A DNA stretch of 64,000 nucleotides from Mycobacterium terramassiliense. Lineage in GTDB: Bacteria > Actinomycetota > Actinomycetes > Mycobacteriales > Mycobacteriaceae. The stretch spans positions 1,938,219-2,002,218 of the forward strand of contig NZ_LT717701.1 in NCBI RefSeq assembly GCF_900157385.1. Reading direction: 5' to 3'. The stretch's first letter is position 1, and each line of letters begins with the position of its first letter. Below the pieces are notes generated by a model. That model made no database searches, was not told the origin of the DNA, and worked only from the letters and a program-made list of their open reading frames with translations. This document shows, one piece after another, positions 1 through 8,738 of this stretch. The position numbers and the translations under genes are program-made.

Positions 1-1196
1 AACGCCGGTTGCCCGAACTGCGGTTGCCCGAACGGCGGTTGCCCGAACGGCGGTTGCCCGAACGGCGGTTGCCCGAACGGGGGTTGCCCGAACGGCGCCG
101 GCGGGGCCGCGTTTTGCGGGCCGATGCAGATCACGGTGCAGCCGGGCAGCTGCGTCGGCGCCTGCTGCGGCGTGGGTTGCATCCACGGGAACATCGGCTG
201 CTGGCCGGTTTGCGGCGTGCCGCTCAGGTCGATCAGCGGTGTCCGCGAGAAGAAGTCGTCCGACGGCAGGCCGATGACGTTCATCGGCAGGTTGGGCCCC
301 AGCCCCTCCGGATGGTCGTCGTGCGCATTGCCGAGTGGCGGCGGCGGTCCGGTCATCGGCGGCAGGTCGACCGGGACCACGCCGGTGGCGTACGCGGCGG
401 CCCAGCCCAGCACGTTCTGCGCGTAGGGCACCGAGTTGTTGTAGCGCAGGATCGCCGACATCACCTGCATGGGGTCGCGCAGGTTGAGCCCGCCGCTGCA
501 CAGGTATCGGGCGGCGGCCAGCGCCGAGTCGAACAGGTTTTGCGGATCGGCGGTCCCGTCGCCCTTGCCGTCGACGGCGTACCGCGCCCAGGTGCCCGGC
601 AGGAACTGCATCGGCCCCATGGCGCGCGCGTAGGTGGGGCGATTACCGGCCGTGCTCTGCAGGATGACCTCGTTGCCGGGCAGCGTGCCGTCCAGCGAGG
701 GGCCATAGATCGGCACGACCGCGGTGCCGCGCGCATCGACGGCCCCACCGCCCGCGTGGCCCGACTCGATGCGCCCGATCCCGGCGAGCAGGTTCCAGCT
801 GACGCCGCAGCCCGGGGCCGCGACGGCCATCTTCTGTTCGGCGCTGCGGTAGGCGGCCAGGGCGATCGACGGAATGCCCAGCGCGCCAGGCGCATTCACG
901 ATCATCGGGGGCGGCGGCGCCGACGGCGCGGCCTCGGCGATGTGGAAGGCGGTGGGGGTGCGGTCGGCGGCGATGACGACCGGCCCGGAGGTGTCGGGCA
1001 CGCTCGGGGACACCGCGGCCACCGGGTAAATGGCGGCGCGCACCGGCGTGCCCTGGCTGTGGCCGGGTGGGACCTTGGCGTGCAGTGTGGGGCCGGCGCC
1101 CCCGACCGCCCCGGCGAAGACGAGGGGGGCGATCACCGCGACGCCGAACGCGGGCGTCTTGCTCACCCGAAGTTTCGTCACGCGGAGTTTTGTCAC
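1..1196 (-). CDS. Lytic transglycosylase-like exported protein, Rv1230c homologue (3' end cut by window edge)
   Basis: Reading the minus strand from GTG at 1196 (or GTG at 1181, same frame) gives an open frame that runs off the left edge, so the C-terminus is missing. An N-terminal hydrophobic stretch (PLVFAGAVGGAG) acts as signal peptide or anchor. The central part contains SWNLLAGIGRIESGH, then GPMQFLPGTWARYAVDGKGD and LRYNNSVPYAQNVLGWAAAY, the catalytic-Glu and substrate-binding pattern of the MltB/SLT-type murein transglycosylases that cleave peptidoglycan between MurNAc and GlcNAc. After this comes a proline-rich tail with PPFGQ repeats. The role in wall remodelling is inferred from the family. 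The exact start is uncertain: two near-identical VTKLRV codon runs lie back to back. Confidence 0.85.
   Translation of the reverse strand, partial: MTKLRVTKLRVSKTPAFGVAVIAPLVFAGAVGGAGPTLHAKVPPGHSQGTPVRAAIYPVAAVSPSVPDTSGPVVIAADRTPTAFHIAEAAPSAPPPPMIVNAPGALGIPSIALAAYRSAEQKMAVAAPGCGVSWNLLAGIGRIESGHAGGGAVDARGTAVVPIYGPSLDGTLPGNEVILQSTAGNRPTYARAMGPMQFLPGTWARYAVDGKGDGTADPQNLFDSALAAARYLCSGGLNLRDPMQVMSAILRYNNSVPYAQNVLGWAAAYATGVVPVDLPPMTGPPPPLGNAHDDHPEGLGPNLPMNVIGLPSDDFFSRTPLIDLSGTPQTGQQPMFPWMQPTPQQAPTQLPGCTVICIGPQNAAPPAPFGQPPFGQPPFGQPPFGQPPFGQPQFGQPA
9..98 (-). repeat. Tandem 15-bp coding repeat (PPFGQ pentapeptides)
   Basis: Six consecutive 15-bp units, starting with forward-strand ttgcccgaa and ending in cgg or a close variant, encode PPFGQ on the minus strand with single variants (PQFGQ, PPFGQ). 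They form the low-complexity tail of the transglycosylase-like protein. In-frame pentapeptide units of this sort change copy number easily. The array continues towards or past the window edge. Confidence 0.9.
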
Positions 1197-1363
1197 GCGA
1201 AGTGCTTGCTGTCGCACGGCAGCGGCGGCCGGGCGTGGACTCCAGCGTCCCCCAATGCGCACTCGACCGTCCTAATAGGTCGGGAAACTACTGCTTAGCT
1301 TCGTGAACCAGATCACAATACATAACCCCCGTGACGGGAGTGGCGCAATGGGTGAATTGATTC

Positions 1364-1906
1364 TTACCGGGATTTCTTAGCTATCCGGTCCCAGTCTTCG
1401 CTCGCCCCCGCGGCCTCCCCCTCCGCGCGTTCCGGCACCAGCTCGGTCAGGATAGAGCGCAGGTCTTCCAGCTCGTGGCGCAGGTACTCGCGCGTCACGA
1501 CCTCGCCCACGGCCAGCCTCAGCGCCGCCAGTTCCCGGGCCAAGTACTCGGTGTCGGCCTTGGTCTGCGCGGCCCGACGACGGTCCTCTTCGAGTGCGAC
1601 CCGGTCCCGGTTCTCCTGGCGGTTCTGGGCCAGCAGGATCAGCGGCGCCGCGTAGGCGGCCTGGGTGGAGAAGGCCAGGTTGAGCAGGATGAACGGGTAG
1701 GGGTCCCAGCGCAGCTCGGCCGCGGAGACGTTCAGCGCGATCCACGCCAACACGATGATGGTCTGAATCAGCAGGTAGCGGCCGGTGCCGAAGAATCGCG
1801 CGATGGATTCGGTGATCTGCCCCACGGCGTCGGGGTCGACGCGCGGCGAATACCTGCGGGAGGTCCGCGGGGTGTAGAGCCTTCGTGTTGCCGTGGACCT
1901 GCTCAC
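1364..1906 (-). CDS. DUF1003 membrane protein, Rv1231c homologue
   Basis: 180 residues from GTG at 1906; the GTGA overlap with the stop of the upstream gene fixes the start and implies translational coupling. The core ARFFGTGRYLLIQTIIVLAWIALN is a membrane segment, followed by a second one (YPFILLNLAFSTQAAYAAPLILLAQNRQ), the DUF1003 signature. A charged coiled-coil tail (ALEEDRRRAAQTKADTEYLA onward) extends into the cytoplasm. The function of DUF1003 is not established. Its constant pairing with the MgtE-like gene upstream suggests a link to magnesium homeostasis, which is inference. An upstream in-frame ATG at 2056 would lie inside the neighbour's coding region and was not used. Confidence 0.9.
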   Translation of the reverse strand: MSRSTATRRLYTPRTSRRYSPRVDPDAVGQITESIARFFGTGRYLLIQTIIVLAWIALNVSAAELRWDPYPFILLNLAFSTQAAYAAPLILLAQNRQENRDRVALEEDRRRAAQTKADTEYLARELAALRLAVGEVVTREYLRHELEDLRSILTELVPERAEGEAAGASEDWDRIAKKSR

Positions 1907-3213
1907 CCGGATCCTCCCAGTCGTCGTTCGATCCGGCCGGTGGTGTCCAGCTGCTGCACATCCACGCGCCAGTCGTGCGGCAGCAGGTGGTCGAGCAGGT
2001 CGTCCACGGTTACCGCCCCCAACAGATGGTTCTGGTCGTCGAGCACCGGTCCGCACACCAGGTTGTAGGCGGCGAGGTAGCGGGTGACCGCGCCCAGTGG
2101 CGTCTCCGGCGTCAGGGTGAGCAGGTCACTGTCGACGATCCCGCCGACCAGCTCGGCAGGCGCCTCGCGGAGCAGCCGCTGCAACGGAATGCAGCCCAGG
2201 TAACGCCCGGTGGGGGTGGCCGTCGGCGGGCGCGCCACGAACACCATCGACGCCAGGGCGGCGGTGAGGTCGGGGTCGCGAACCCGGGCCAGCGCCTCGG
2301 CCACCGACGTGTCCGGCGTCAGCACCACCGGGTCCGAGGTCATCAGCCCGCCCGCGGTGTCGGGCGAGTGGGTCAGCAGCCGGCGCACCGGCTCGGACTC
2401 GTCGGGGTCCATCCGGGTGAGCAGCATCTCGGCGTCGGTCGGGTTGAGCACGCCGAGCAGGTCGGCGGCGTCGTCGGGGTCCATCTCCTCGAGCACGTCG
2501 GCCGATCGGTCGGTGCCCAGCTGCGAGAGCACGTCGGCCTGATCCAACTCGGGCAGCTCCTGCAAGACGTCGGCCAGCCGCTCGTCGTCGAGCGCCTTGA
2601 GCACCTCGTAGCGCCGCTTGGGCGGCAGCCCGCGGATGACGTCGGCGACGTCGACCGCCCGGCGCCCCTCGAACTGGGCGAGCAGCTGGGCCACCCCCTG
2701 ACCCGGCAACGCCAGCGCCGACGGGGTCAGGCCCTGCACGTTCTGCCAGTCCACCACGTGGACGGGGCCGCGCCGTCCCAGCCTGCGCTGGGTGCGGACG
2801 GCGACCCGGGTGACCATCCAGTCCCGGGTTCGGGTCTGTTCGATCCCCAGGTCGGTGATCACCACGTCGAGGCCTGCCAGCTCGGGCAGTTCCGGGTCGT
2901 TGACCTTGACCGGGGTGTCGAGGATCTGGCCCATCGCCAGCACCTCGCCGGGACGTTGCTGAAAGTGGCGCAGGGACACGCTGCCGGTGTTGAGCGTCAC
3001 CGCGTTGGGCTCGATCGCCGCGACCCGCAGCATCGGAATGAAAATGCTGCGGCGCGTGGCCAAGTCGACGATCAGTCCCAGGACGCGGGGCTGTTGGCGG
3101 ACGATGCTGATGCTGATCACGACATCGCGGACGCGGCCGAAGTTTTCGCCGAGTGGACCCAGCACCAGCATCCGCGGGAGCCGCGCGACGTACACCCTGT
3201 TGGCCGGTCCCAT
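1903..3213 (-). CDS. MgtE N-domain/CBS protein without membrane domain, Rv1232c homologue
   Basis: 436 residues from ATG at 3213 (MGPANRVYVARL), matching the length of the M. tuberculosis protein; an in-frame ATG 15 codons upstream is less likely. The N-terminal third resembles a PRC-barrel (VLGPLGENFGRVRDVVISI). The middle contains helical MgtE_N repeats (LKALDDERLADVLQELPELDQADVLSQLG, EEMDPDDAADLLGVL). The C-terminal third holds two CBS domains (LMTSDPVVLTPDTSVAEAL; LGAVTVDDLLDHLLPHDWRVD). Compared with a full MgtE magnesium channel, the transmembrane pore domain is missing, so this is a soluble sensor-like module. A regulatory role in divalent-cation transport, perhaps with the DUF1003 partner, is inferred. 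Confidence 0.88.
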   Translation of the reverse strand: MGPANRVYVARLPRMLVLGPLGENFGRVRDVVISISIVRQQPRVLGLIVDLATRRSIFIPMLRVAAIEPNAVTLNTGSVSLRHFQQRPGEVLAMGQILDTPVKVNDPELPELAGLDVVITDLGIEQTRTRDWMVTRVAVRTQRRLGRRGPVHVVDWQNVQGLTPSALALPGQGVAQLLAQFEGRRAVDVADVIRGLPPKRRYEVLKALDDERLADVLQELPELDQADVLSQLGTDRSADVLEEMDPDDAADLLGVLNPTDAEMLLTRMDPDESEPVRRLLTHSPDTAGGLMTSDPVVLTPDTSVAEALARVRDPDLTAALASMVFVARPPTATPTGRYLGCIPLQRLLREAPAELVGGIVDSDLLTLTPETPLGAVTRYLAAYNLVCGPVLDDQNHLLGAVTVDDLLDHLLPHDWRVDVQQLDTTGRIERRLGGSG

Positions 3214-3282
3214 GTAGGAGAGCCTATTCAGCCGCCGGGCCGATGGCGGGCGAGCCATGCCGTGTTCGGCGAATTGTCGCCG

Positions 3283-3831
3283 CTAGTGCGAGTGGATGCT
3301 GAACATCGCGATGACCAAGAACACCACCAGGGTGCCGACGCCGATCACGATGCCCGTGACCGCCAGGCCATAGCCCTCCTGGCGGGTCTGCTTGATCTGG
3401 TTCAGCGCGACCGCGCCCAGCACGATGGCCACGACCGAGCCGATGACACAGCAGAAGAAACCGGTGAACGACGCGAGGAGCGAGGCGATCGCCAGGCCGT
3501 TGGTGCCGGCCGAAACCCGGTAGTCCGGCACCCCGTACTGGCCGCCGGGATACCCCGGATAGGCGGGCGGCCCGTAACCGGGCACCGGCGGGTAGCCGGG
3601 GGGCGGGCCATATCCGGGAGACGGCGGCCCGTAGCCGGGCGGCGGGCCGTATCCGGCAGCCGGCGGGTAGCCGGCCGGGTAGCCCGGCGGGTAGCCGAGC
3701 GGTGCATACGGCTCGGGCGGGTACTCGGCCGCCGGCGGCTCCCACGGGGGTTGCCATGCGGGGCGCTCGGGGCCGCCGTCGCCGGGCGGCCGATTACCCT
3801 CATCGCCGCGGCCACCGCCGGGAGCTGCCAT
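3283..3831 (-). CDS. Pro/Gly/Tyr-rich DUF4190 membrane protein, Rv1233c homologue
   Basis: 182 residues from ATG at 3831 (MAAPGGGRGDEGN). The first ~105 residues are a disordered PPGYGPP/GYPPGYPAGY tail. The rest has two membrane segments (NGLAIASLLASFTGFFCCVIGSVVAIVLGAVAL and GYGLAVTGIVIGVGTLVVFLVIAMF) joined by a short basic loop (NQIKQTRQEG), the DUF4190 pattern. The family function is unknown. The gene is divergent from the next one; the 75 bp between them must hold both promoters. A long same-frame extension upstream to 4497 crosses the divergent gene and is not credible. Confidence 0.88.
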   Translation of the reverse strand: MAAPGGGRGDEGNRPPGDGGPERPAWQPPWEPPAAEYPPEPYAPLGYPPGYPAGYPPAAGYGPPPGYGPPSPGYGPPPGYPPVPGYGPPAYPGYPGGQYGVPDYRVSAGTNGLAIASLLASFTGFFCCVIGSVVAIVLGAVALNQIKQTRQEGYGLAVTGIVIGVGTLVVFLVIAMFSIHSH

Positions 3832-3906
3832 GGCGTTCAACCTAGCCGATGGGCTGCCGGCGGCCCGGGATGAAAGGATGGCCGATGCGGAGGAGAATGA
3901 GCACCG

Positions 3907-4434
3907 ATGACTAGTCCTTTCCAGCCCGGACAGGTTCCCGGCGCCACGCCCGGCGGCGCGGCGGCCGCTCGGCGCGGCGTGCCCTCGCTGCCCACCCCGC
4001 CCAAGGGCTGGCCGGTCGGGTCCTATCCGACGTACGCGGAGGCGCAGCGCGCCGTCGATTACCTGTCCGACCAGCAGTTCCCGGTGCAGCAGGTGACCAT
4101 CGTCGGCGTCGACCTCATGCAGGTCGAACGGGTCACCGGCCGGTTGTCCTGGCCAAAAGTGCTCGGCGGCGGCGTCATCAGCGGGGCATGGCTTGGCCTG
4201 TTCATCGGCTTGGTGCTCGGCTTCTTCAGCCCCAGTCCCTGGGCCGCACTGGCCACCGGCCTGGTCGCCGGGGTGTTCTTCGGCTTGATCACGTCCGCGG
4301 TTCCCTACGCAATGGCCCGTGGCACACGGGATTTCAGCTCGACTATGCAGTTGGTGGCCGGCCGCTACGACGTGCTCTGCGATCCGCAAAACGCAGAGAA
4401 GGCGCGGGATCTGCTGGCGCGCCTGGCGATCTGA
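3907..4434 (+). CDS. General-stress-protein-17M-like membrane protein, Rv1234 homologue
   Basis: 175 residues from ATG at 3907, preceded by a GGAG motif 13 nt upstream. After a Pro/Gly-rich N-terminus, residues ~35-75 (GWPVGSYPTYAEAQRAVDYLSDQQFPVQQVTIVGVDL) form the small ferredoxin-like 'heat induced stress protein YflT/GSP17M' fold. This is followed by two membrane helices (VISGAWLGLFIGLVLGFF and WAALATGLVAGVFFGLITSAV) and a soluble end (YDVLCDPQNAEKARDLLARLAI). Its stop lies 4 nt before the lpqY start, so it may be co-transcribed with the sugar importer. The specific role is unknown. Confidence 0.88.
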   Translation: MTSPFQPGQVPGATPGGAAAARRGVPSLPTPPKGWPVGSYPTYAEAQRAVDYLSDQQFPVQQVTIVGVDLMQVERVTGRLSWPKVLGGGVISGAWLGLFIGLVLGFFSPSPWAALATGLVAGVFFGLITSAVPYAMARGTRDFSSTMQLVAGRYDVLCDPQNAEKARDLLARLAI

Positions 4435-4438
4435 ATCG

Positions 4439-5851
4439 GTGGGCAGACGTCGTGGGCGCGCACGCCGAATAGGCGCATTCGTCCTGGCGACGCTCACGAT
4501 CGCCGCGGCGCTGTCGGCCTGCGGGTCGGCCGGGGGCGGTCTGGTGATCAGCTTCTACACGCCGGCCACCGACGCGGCCACCTTCACCGCGGTCGCACAG
4601 GAGTGCACCAGGCAACTGGGGGGCCGGTTCGCGATCCGGCACGTCAGCCTGCCCAGTGGGCCGGGGGAGCAGCGGGTGCAGCTGGCCCGGCGGCTGAGCG
4701 CCCACGACCGCGGGCTGGACGTGATGGCGCTGGACGTGGTCTGGACCGCGGAGTTCGCCGAGGCCGGTTGGGCGCTGCCGCTCTCCGCCGACCCGGCGGG
4801 GCTGGCCGAGACCGACGCGACCGCCGACACGCTGCCGGGCCCGTTGGCGACGGCACGCTGGAAGCACGAGTTGTACGGCGCGCCCGTGACGACCAATACT
4901 CAATTGCTTTGGTACCGAACAGATTTGGTGAACTCACCGCCGATGACCTGGGACGCCATGGTGGCCGAGGCCGGCCGGCTGCACGCCGCGGGCCTACCCG
5001 CCTGGATTGCCGTGCAGGCCAACGAGGGTGAGGGCCTGGTGGTGTGGTTCAACACGCTGCTGGTCAGCGCGGGCGGACAGGTGCTCTCCGACGACGGCAC
5101 CCGGGTCACCCTGACCGACACGCCCGAGCACCGGGCCGCCACCGTCGCCGCGTTGCGGGTCCTCAAATCGGTGGCCACCGCACCCGGGGCCGACCCGTCG
5201 ATCAGCCGGACCGACGAGGGCACCGCGCGGTTGGCGGTGGAGCAGGGTAAGGCCGCGCTCGAGGTCAACTGGCCCTATGTGCTGGCGTCGCTGCTCGAGA
5301 ACGCGGTCAAGGGCGGGGTGTCGTTCCTGCCGCTGAACCGGGACCCGGCGTTGGCCGGCAGCGTCAACGACATCGGCACGTTCGTGCCCAACGACGACCA
5401 ATTCCGGATCGCTTACGAGGCCAGCCAAAAGGTGTTCGGTTTCGCGCCCTATCCCCGGGTGGCGCCGGGCCGGCCGGCCAAGGTGACGATCGGCGGGCTG
5501 AACCTGGCGGTGTCCAGCACCACCCGCCACCGTGCCGAGGCGTTCGAGGCCGTGCGCTGCCTGCGCAGCCTGGCCAGCCAGAAGTACGTATCGATCGAGG
5601 GCGGCCTGCCCGCGGTGCGCACGTCGCTGTATTCCGATTCGCAGTTTCAGGCCAAGTATCCGATGTATACCGTGATCCGCCGGCAGCTCACCGACGCCGC
5701 CGTGCGTCCGGCGACGCCCGTGTACCAGGCGCTGTCGCTGCGGCTGTCGACGGCGCTGAGCCCGATCGCCGAGATCGACCCGGAGCGCACGGCCGACGAG
5801 CTCACCGCGCAGGCGCAGCAGGCCATCGACGGGAAGGGGCTGCTGCCGTGA
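4439..5851 (+). CDS. lpqY: Trehalose-binding lipoprotein LpqY
   Basis: 470 residues from GTG at 4439, five bases after the stop of the previous gene. Basic n-region VGRRRGRARR, hydrophobic core and lipobox L25-S-A-C28 give a lipid-anchored protein on the outer face of the plasma membrane. The body is a family-1 extracellular solute-binding fold (VISFYTPATDAATF, LDVMALDVVWTAEFAEAGWALPL, GAPVTTNTQLLWYRTDLV), closely like M. tuberculosis LpqY. In that system LpqY captures trehalose released from trehalose monomycolate by the antigen 85 enzymes and hands it to SugA-SugB-SugC. It overlaps sugA by GTGA (5848-5851), indicating one coupled operon. A longer upstream frame (from 4319) lies within the preceding gene and lacks a signal peptide. 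Confidence 0.96.
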   Translation: MGRRRGRARRIGAFVLATLTIAAALSACGSAGGGLVISFYTPATDAATFTAVAQECTRQLGGRFAIRHVSLPSGPGEQRVQLARRLSAHDRGLDVMALDVVWTAEFAEAGWALPLSADPAGLAETDATADTLPGPLATARWKHELYGAPVTTNTQLLWYRTDLVNSPPMTWDAMVAEAGRLHAAGLPAWIAVQANEGEGLVVWFNTLLVSAGGQVLSDDGTRVTLTDTPEHRAATVAALRVLKSVATAPGADPSISRTDEGTARLAVEQGKAALEVNWPYVLASLLENAVKGGVSFLPLNRDPALAGSVNDIGTFVPNDDQFRIAYEASQKVFGFAPYPRVAPGRPAKVTIGGLNLAVSSTTRHRAEAFEAVRCLRSLASQKYVSIEGGLPAVRTSLYSDSQFQAKYPMYTVIRRQLTDAAVRPATPVYQALSLRLSTALSPIAEIDPERTADELTAQAQQAIDGKGLLP

Positions 5852-6726
5852 GCGCTTCGGTTTCCGAACGGCGGCTGGGCCTGATGCTGGTCGCTCCGGC
5901 GGCGACCCTGATGCTGGCGGTAACGGCTTATCCGATCGGCTATGCGGTGTGGCTCAGCCTGCAGCGCAACAACCTCGCCACCCCGCACGACACCGCGTTC
6001 ATCGGGTTGGGCAACTACCAGACGATTTTGACCGACCGGTATTGGTGGACCGCGCTGGCGGTGACGCTGGGAATCACGGTGGTATCGGTGTCGATCGAGT
6101 TCGTGCTGGGCCTGACCCTGGCGCTGGTGATGCACCGCACGCTCGTCGGCAGGGGCCTGGTGCGCACCGCGGTGCTCATCCCGTACGGGATCGTCACCGT
6201 CGTCGCCTCGTACAGCTGGTACTACGCCTGGACGCCTGGCACCGGCTACCTGGCCAACCTGTTGCCGCACGGTAGCGCGCCACTGACGCAACAGATCCCG
6301 TCACTGGGCATCGTCGTGGTGGCCGAGGTCTGGAAGACCACGCCGTTCATGTCGCTGCTGCTGCTGGCCGGGCTGGCGCTGGTGCCCGAGGACCTGGTGA
6401 AGGCCGCGCAGGTCGACGGGGCCGGGGCGTGGCGGCGGCTGACCCGGATCATCCTGCCGATCATCAAGCCCGCGGTGGTGGTCGCGCTGCTGTTCCGGAC
6501 GCTGGACGCCTTCCGGATCTTCGACAACATCTACGTGCTGACCGGCGGCGCCAACAACACCGACTCGGTGTCAATCCTGGGCTACGACAACCTGTTCAAG
6601 GGCTTCAACGTGGGGCTCGGCTCGGCGATCAGCGTGCTGATCTTCTGTTGCGTGGGCATCATCGCGCTCGTCTACATCAAGGTTTTCGGCGCGTCCTCCC
6701 CCGGGGGTGACGACGATGGGCGCTAG
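5848..6726 (+). CDS. sugA: Trehalose ABC transporter permease SugA
   Basis: 292 residues from GTG at 5848, which overlaps the lpqY stop and has GGAAGGGG about 8 nt upstream. Six membrane segments are visible. The cytoplasmic EAA loop that docks on the ATPase reads EDLVKAAQVDGAGAWRRLTRIILPIIKP, as in MalF/UgpA-type binding-protein-dependent permeases. It forms the translocation channel with SugB. It is slightly shorter at the N-terminus than the M. tuberculosis protein, beginning just before the conserved ERRLGLMLVAPAA helix. The last codons overlap the sugB start. Confidence 0.96.
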   Translation: MSASVSERRLGLMLVAPAATLMLAVTAYPIGYAVWLSLQRNNLATPHDTAFIGLGNYQTILTDRYWWTALAVTLGITVVSVSIEFVLGLTLALVMHRTLVGRGLVRTAVLIPYGIVTVVASYSWYYAWTPGTGYLANLLPHGSAPLTQQIPSLGIVVVAEVWKTTPFMSLLLLAGLALVPEDLVKAAQVDGAGAWRRLTRIILPIIKPAVVVALLFRTLDAFRIFDNIYVLTGGANNTDSVSILGYDNLFKGFNVGLGSAISVLIFCCVGIIALVYIKVFGASSPGGDDDGR

Positions 6727-7555
6727 CGGCGGAGGCGCGCGGCGCGCCGCGTTGTGGGTCGTGGTCGACACGCTGGTCGTGGCGTACGCGCTCGTTCCGG
6801 TGCTGTGGATCCTGTCGCTGTCGCTCAAGCCGTCGTCAACGGTCAAGGACGGCAAGCTGATTCCGGCGTCGGTCACCCTCGACAACTACCGGGGCATCTT
6901 CCGCGGCGAGTTCTTCGCCTCCGCGCTGATCAATTCCATCGGGATCGGTTTGATCACCACCGCGATCGCCGTCGTGCTCGGCGCGATGGCGGCCTACGCG
7001 ATCGCCCGGCTGAGCTTTCCCGGCAAGCGGGCGCTGATCGGGGCGACGCTATTGATCACCATGTTCCCGGCGATTTCACTGGTCACCCCGTTGTTCAACA
7101 TCGAACGCGCGCTGGGCCTGTTCGATACCTGGCCCGGCCTGATCCTGCCCTACATCACTTTCGCTCTGCCCCTTGCCATTTACACGTTGTCGGCGTTCTT
7201 CCGGGAGATCCCCTGGGACCTGGAAAAGGCGGCGAAGATGGACGGGGCCACCCCGGGTCAGGCGTTCCGCAGGGTGATCGTGCCGCTGGCGGCGCCGGGC
7301 CTGGTGACCGCGGCGATCCTGGTGTTCATCTTCGCCTGGAACGACCTGCTGCTGGCGCTGTCGCTGACCGCCACCGAGGCGGCGATCACCGCCCCGGTGG
7401 CAATCGCGAACTTCAGCGGCAGTTCGCAGTTCGAGGAACCGACCGGATCGATCGCGGCGGGTGCCGTCGTGATTACCGTCCCGATCATCGTTTTTGTTCT
7501 AATTTTTCAACGACGGATTGTCGCCGGGTTGACCTCTGGCGCTGTGAAGGGATAG
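6716..7555 (+). CDS. sugB: Trehalose ABC transporter permease SugB
   Basis: 279 residues from ATG at 6716, chosen because GGGGGTGA lies about 8 nt upstream; an in-frame GTG at 6707 has no room for a ribosome site. It overlaps sugA by 11 nt. There are six membrane segments and the EAA loop EIPWDLEKAAKMDGATPGQAFRRVIVPL, typical of the MalG/SugB subfamily. With SugA it forms the membrane pore for trehalose recycling. The C-terminal FQRRIVAGLTSGAVKG is the conserved end of the family. Confidence 0.96.
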   Translation: MGASGGGARRAALWVVVDTLVVAYALVPVLWILSLSLKPSSTVKDGKLIPASVTLDNYRGIFRGEFFASALINSIGIGLITTAIAVVLGAMAAYAIARLSFPGKRALIGATLLITMFPAISLVTPLFNIERALGLFDTWPGLILPYITFALPLAIYTLSAFFREIPWDLEKAAKMDGATPGQAFRRVIVPLAAPGLVTAAILVFIFAWNDLLLALSLTATEAAITAPVAIANFSGSSQFEEPTGSIAAGAVVITVPIIVFVLIFQRRIVAGLTSGAVKG

Positions 7556-7559
7556 CGCG

Positions 7560-8738
7560 ATGGCCGAGATCGTGTTGGAGCACGTCAACAAGAGCTACGC
7601 CGACGGCGCCGCGGCGGTGCAGGACCTGAGCATCACCATCGCCGACGGCGAGTTCCTGATCCTGGTGGGGCCTTCCGGCTGCGGCAAGACGACAACGCTG
7701 AACATGATTGCCGGGCTTGAGGACATCTCGTCGGGCGAGCTGCGCATCGACGGCGTGCGGATGAACGAGAAGGCGCCCAAGGACCGCGACATCGCCATGG
7801 TGTTCCAGTCCTACGCGCTGTACCCGCACATGACCGTGCGGCAGAACATCGCCTTCCCGCTGACCCTGGCGAAGATGAAGAAGGCCGAGATCGCGCAGAA
7901 GGTCGAGGAGACCGCCAAAACCCTTGACCTGACCGAGCTTCTGGATCGCAAGCCGTCCCAGCTGTCGGGTGGGCAACGGCAGCGGGTAGCGATGGGCCGC
8001 GCGATCGTGCGCCATCCCAAGGCGTTTTTGATGGACGAGCCGCTGTCCAACCTGGACGCCAAACTCCGGGTGCAGATGCGCGGCGAGATCGCCCGCCTGC
8101 AGCGCAGATTGGGCACCACCACGGTCTACGTCACGCACGACCAGACCGAGGCCATGACCCTGGGCGATCGCGTGGTGGTGATGCACGGCGGGGTCGCGCA
8201 GCAGATCGGCACGCCCGACGAGCTGTACGAGCGTCCCGCGAACCTGTTCGTCGCGGGGTTCATCGGGTCACCGGCGATGAATTTCTTTCCCGCGAGCCTG
8301 ACGCCGACCGGCCTGACGCTGCCTTTCGGCGAGGTGATGCTGGCGCCTGAGGTCCAGCGGGTGATCGAGGGGCACCCGAGGCCGCAGAACATCATCGTCG
8401 GGGTGCGGCCCGAGCACCTGGCCGACGCTGCGTTGATCGACGGCTACCAGCGCATCCGGGCGTTGACCTTCGAGGCGAAGGTCGACTTGGTCGAATCGCT
8501 GGGGGCCGACAAGTACGTGTACTTCACCACCGCGGGCCCGGCCGTGCACGCCGCCCAGCTGGATGAGCTGGAGGCCGAGGGCGAAATGCATGAAAACCAG
8601 TTCGTGGCACGGGTTTCCGCCGAGTCGAAGGCGACCGTCGGACAGTCGATCGAGTTGGCACTCGACACGACGAAAGTGGTCGTCTTCGACGCCGACTCCG
8701 GGGCGAACCTGACGATCGCGCCGGCCTCCGCCGAGTGA
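7560..8738 (+). CDS. sugC: Trehalose ABC transporter ATPase SugC
   Basis: 392 residues from ATG at 7560, four bases after the sugB stop. It has the Walker A motif GPSGCGKTTTLNM (residues ~38-50), Q-loop VFQSYALYPHMTV, signature LSGGQRQRVAMGRA, Walker B AFLMDEPLSNLD and the H-loop VTHDQTEAM. A C-terminal TOBE/OB domain (VGVRPEHL, ALTFEAKVDLVESLGADKYVYF) is as in MalK/UgpC. It powers trehalose import through SugA-SugB. The last codons overlap the start of the suppressor-of-fused-like gene by GTGA, extending the operon by one gene. Confidence 0.97.
   Translation: MAEIVLEHVNKSYADGAAAVQDLSITIADGEFLILVGPSGCGKTTTLNMIAGLEDISSGELRIDGVRMNEKAPKDRDIAMVFQSYALYPHMTVRQNIAFPLTLAKMKKAEIAQKVEETAKTLDLTELLDRKPSQLSGGQRQRVAMGRAIVRHPKAFLMDEPLSNLDAKLRVQMRGEIARLQRRLGTTTVYVTHDQTEAMTLGDRVVVMHGGVAQQIGTPDELYERPANLFVAGFIGSPAMNFFPASLTPTGLTLPFGEVMLAPEVQRVIEGHPRPQNIIVGVRPEHLADAALIDGYQRIRALTFEAKVDLVESLGADKYVYFTTAGPAVHAAQLDELEAEGEMHENQFVARVSAESKATVGQSIELALDTTKVVVFDADSGANLTIAPASAE

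Noticed and set aside
9..1298. 429-residue Arg/Pro-rich plus-strand frame
   Set aside because: It is the antisense shadow of the transglycosylase-like gene; composition is non-protein-like and the minus strand shows signal peptide and conserved motifs.
1885..3873. 662-residue plus-strand frame rich in His, Gln and Arg
   Set aside because: Shadow of the MgtE-like and DUF4190 genes, created by high GC at third codon positions.
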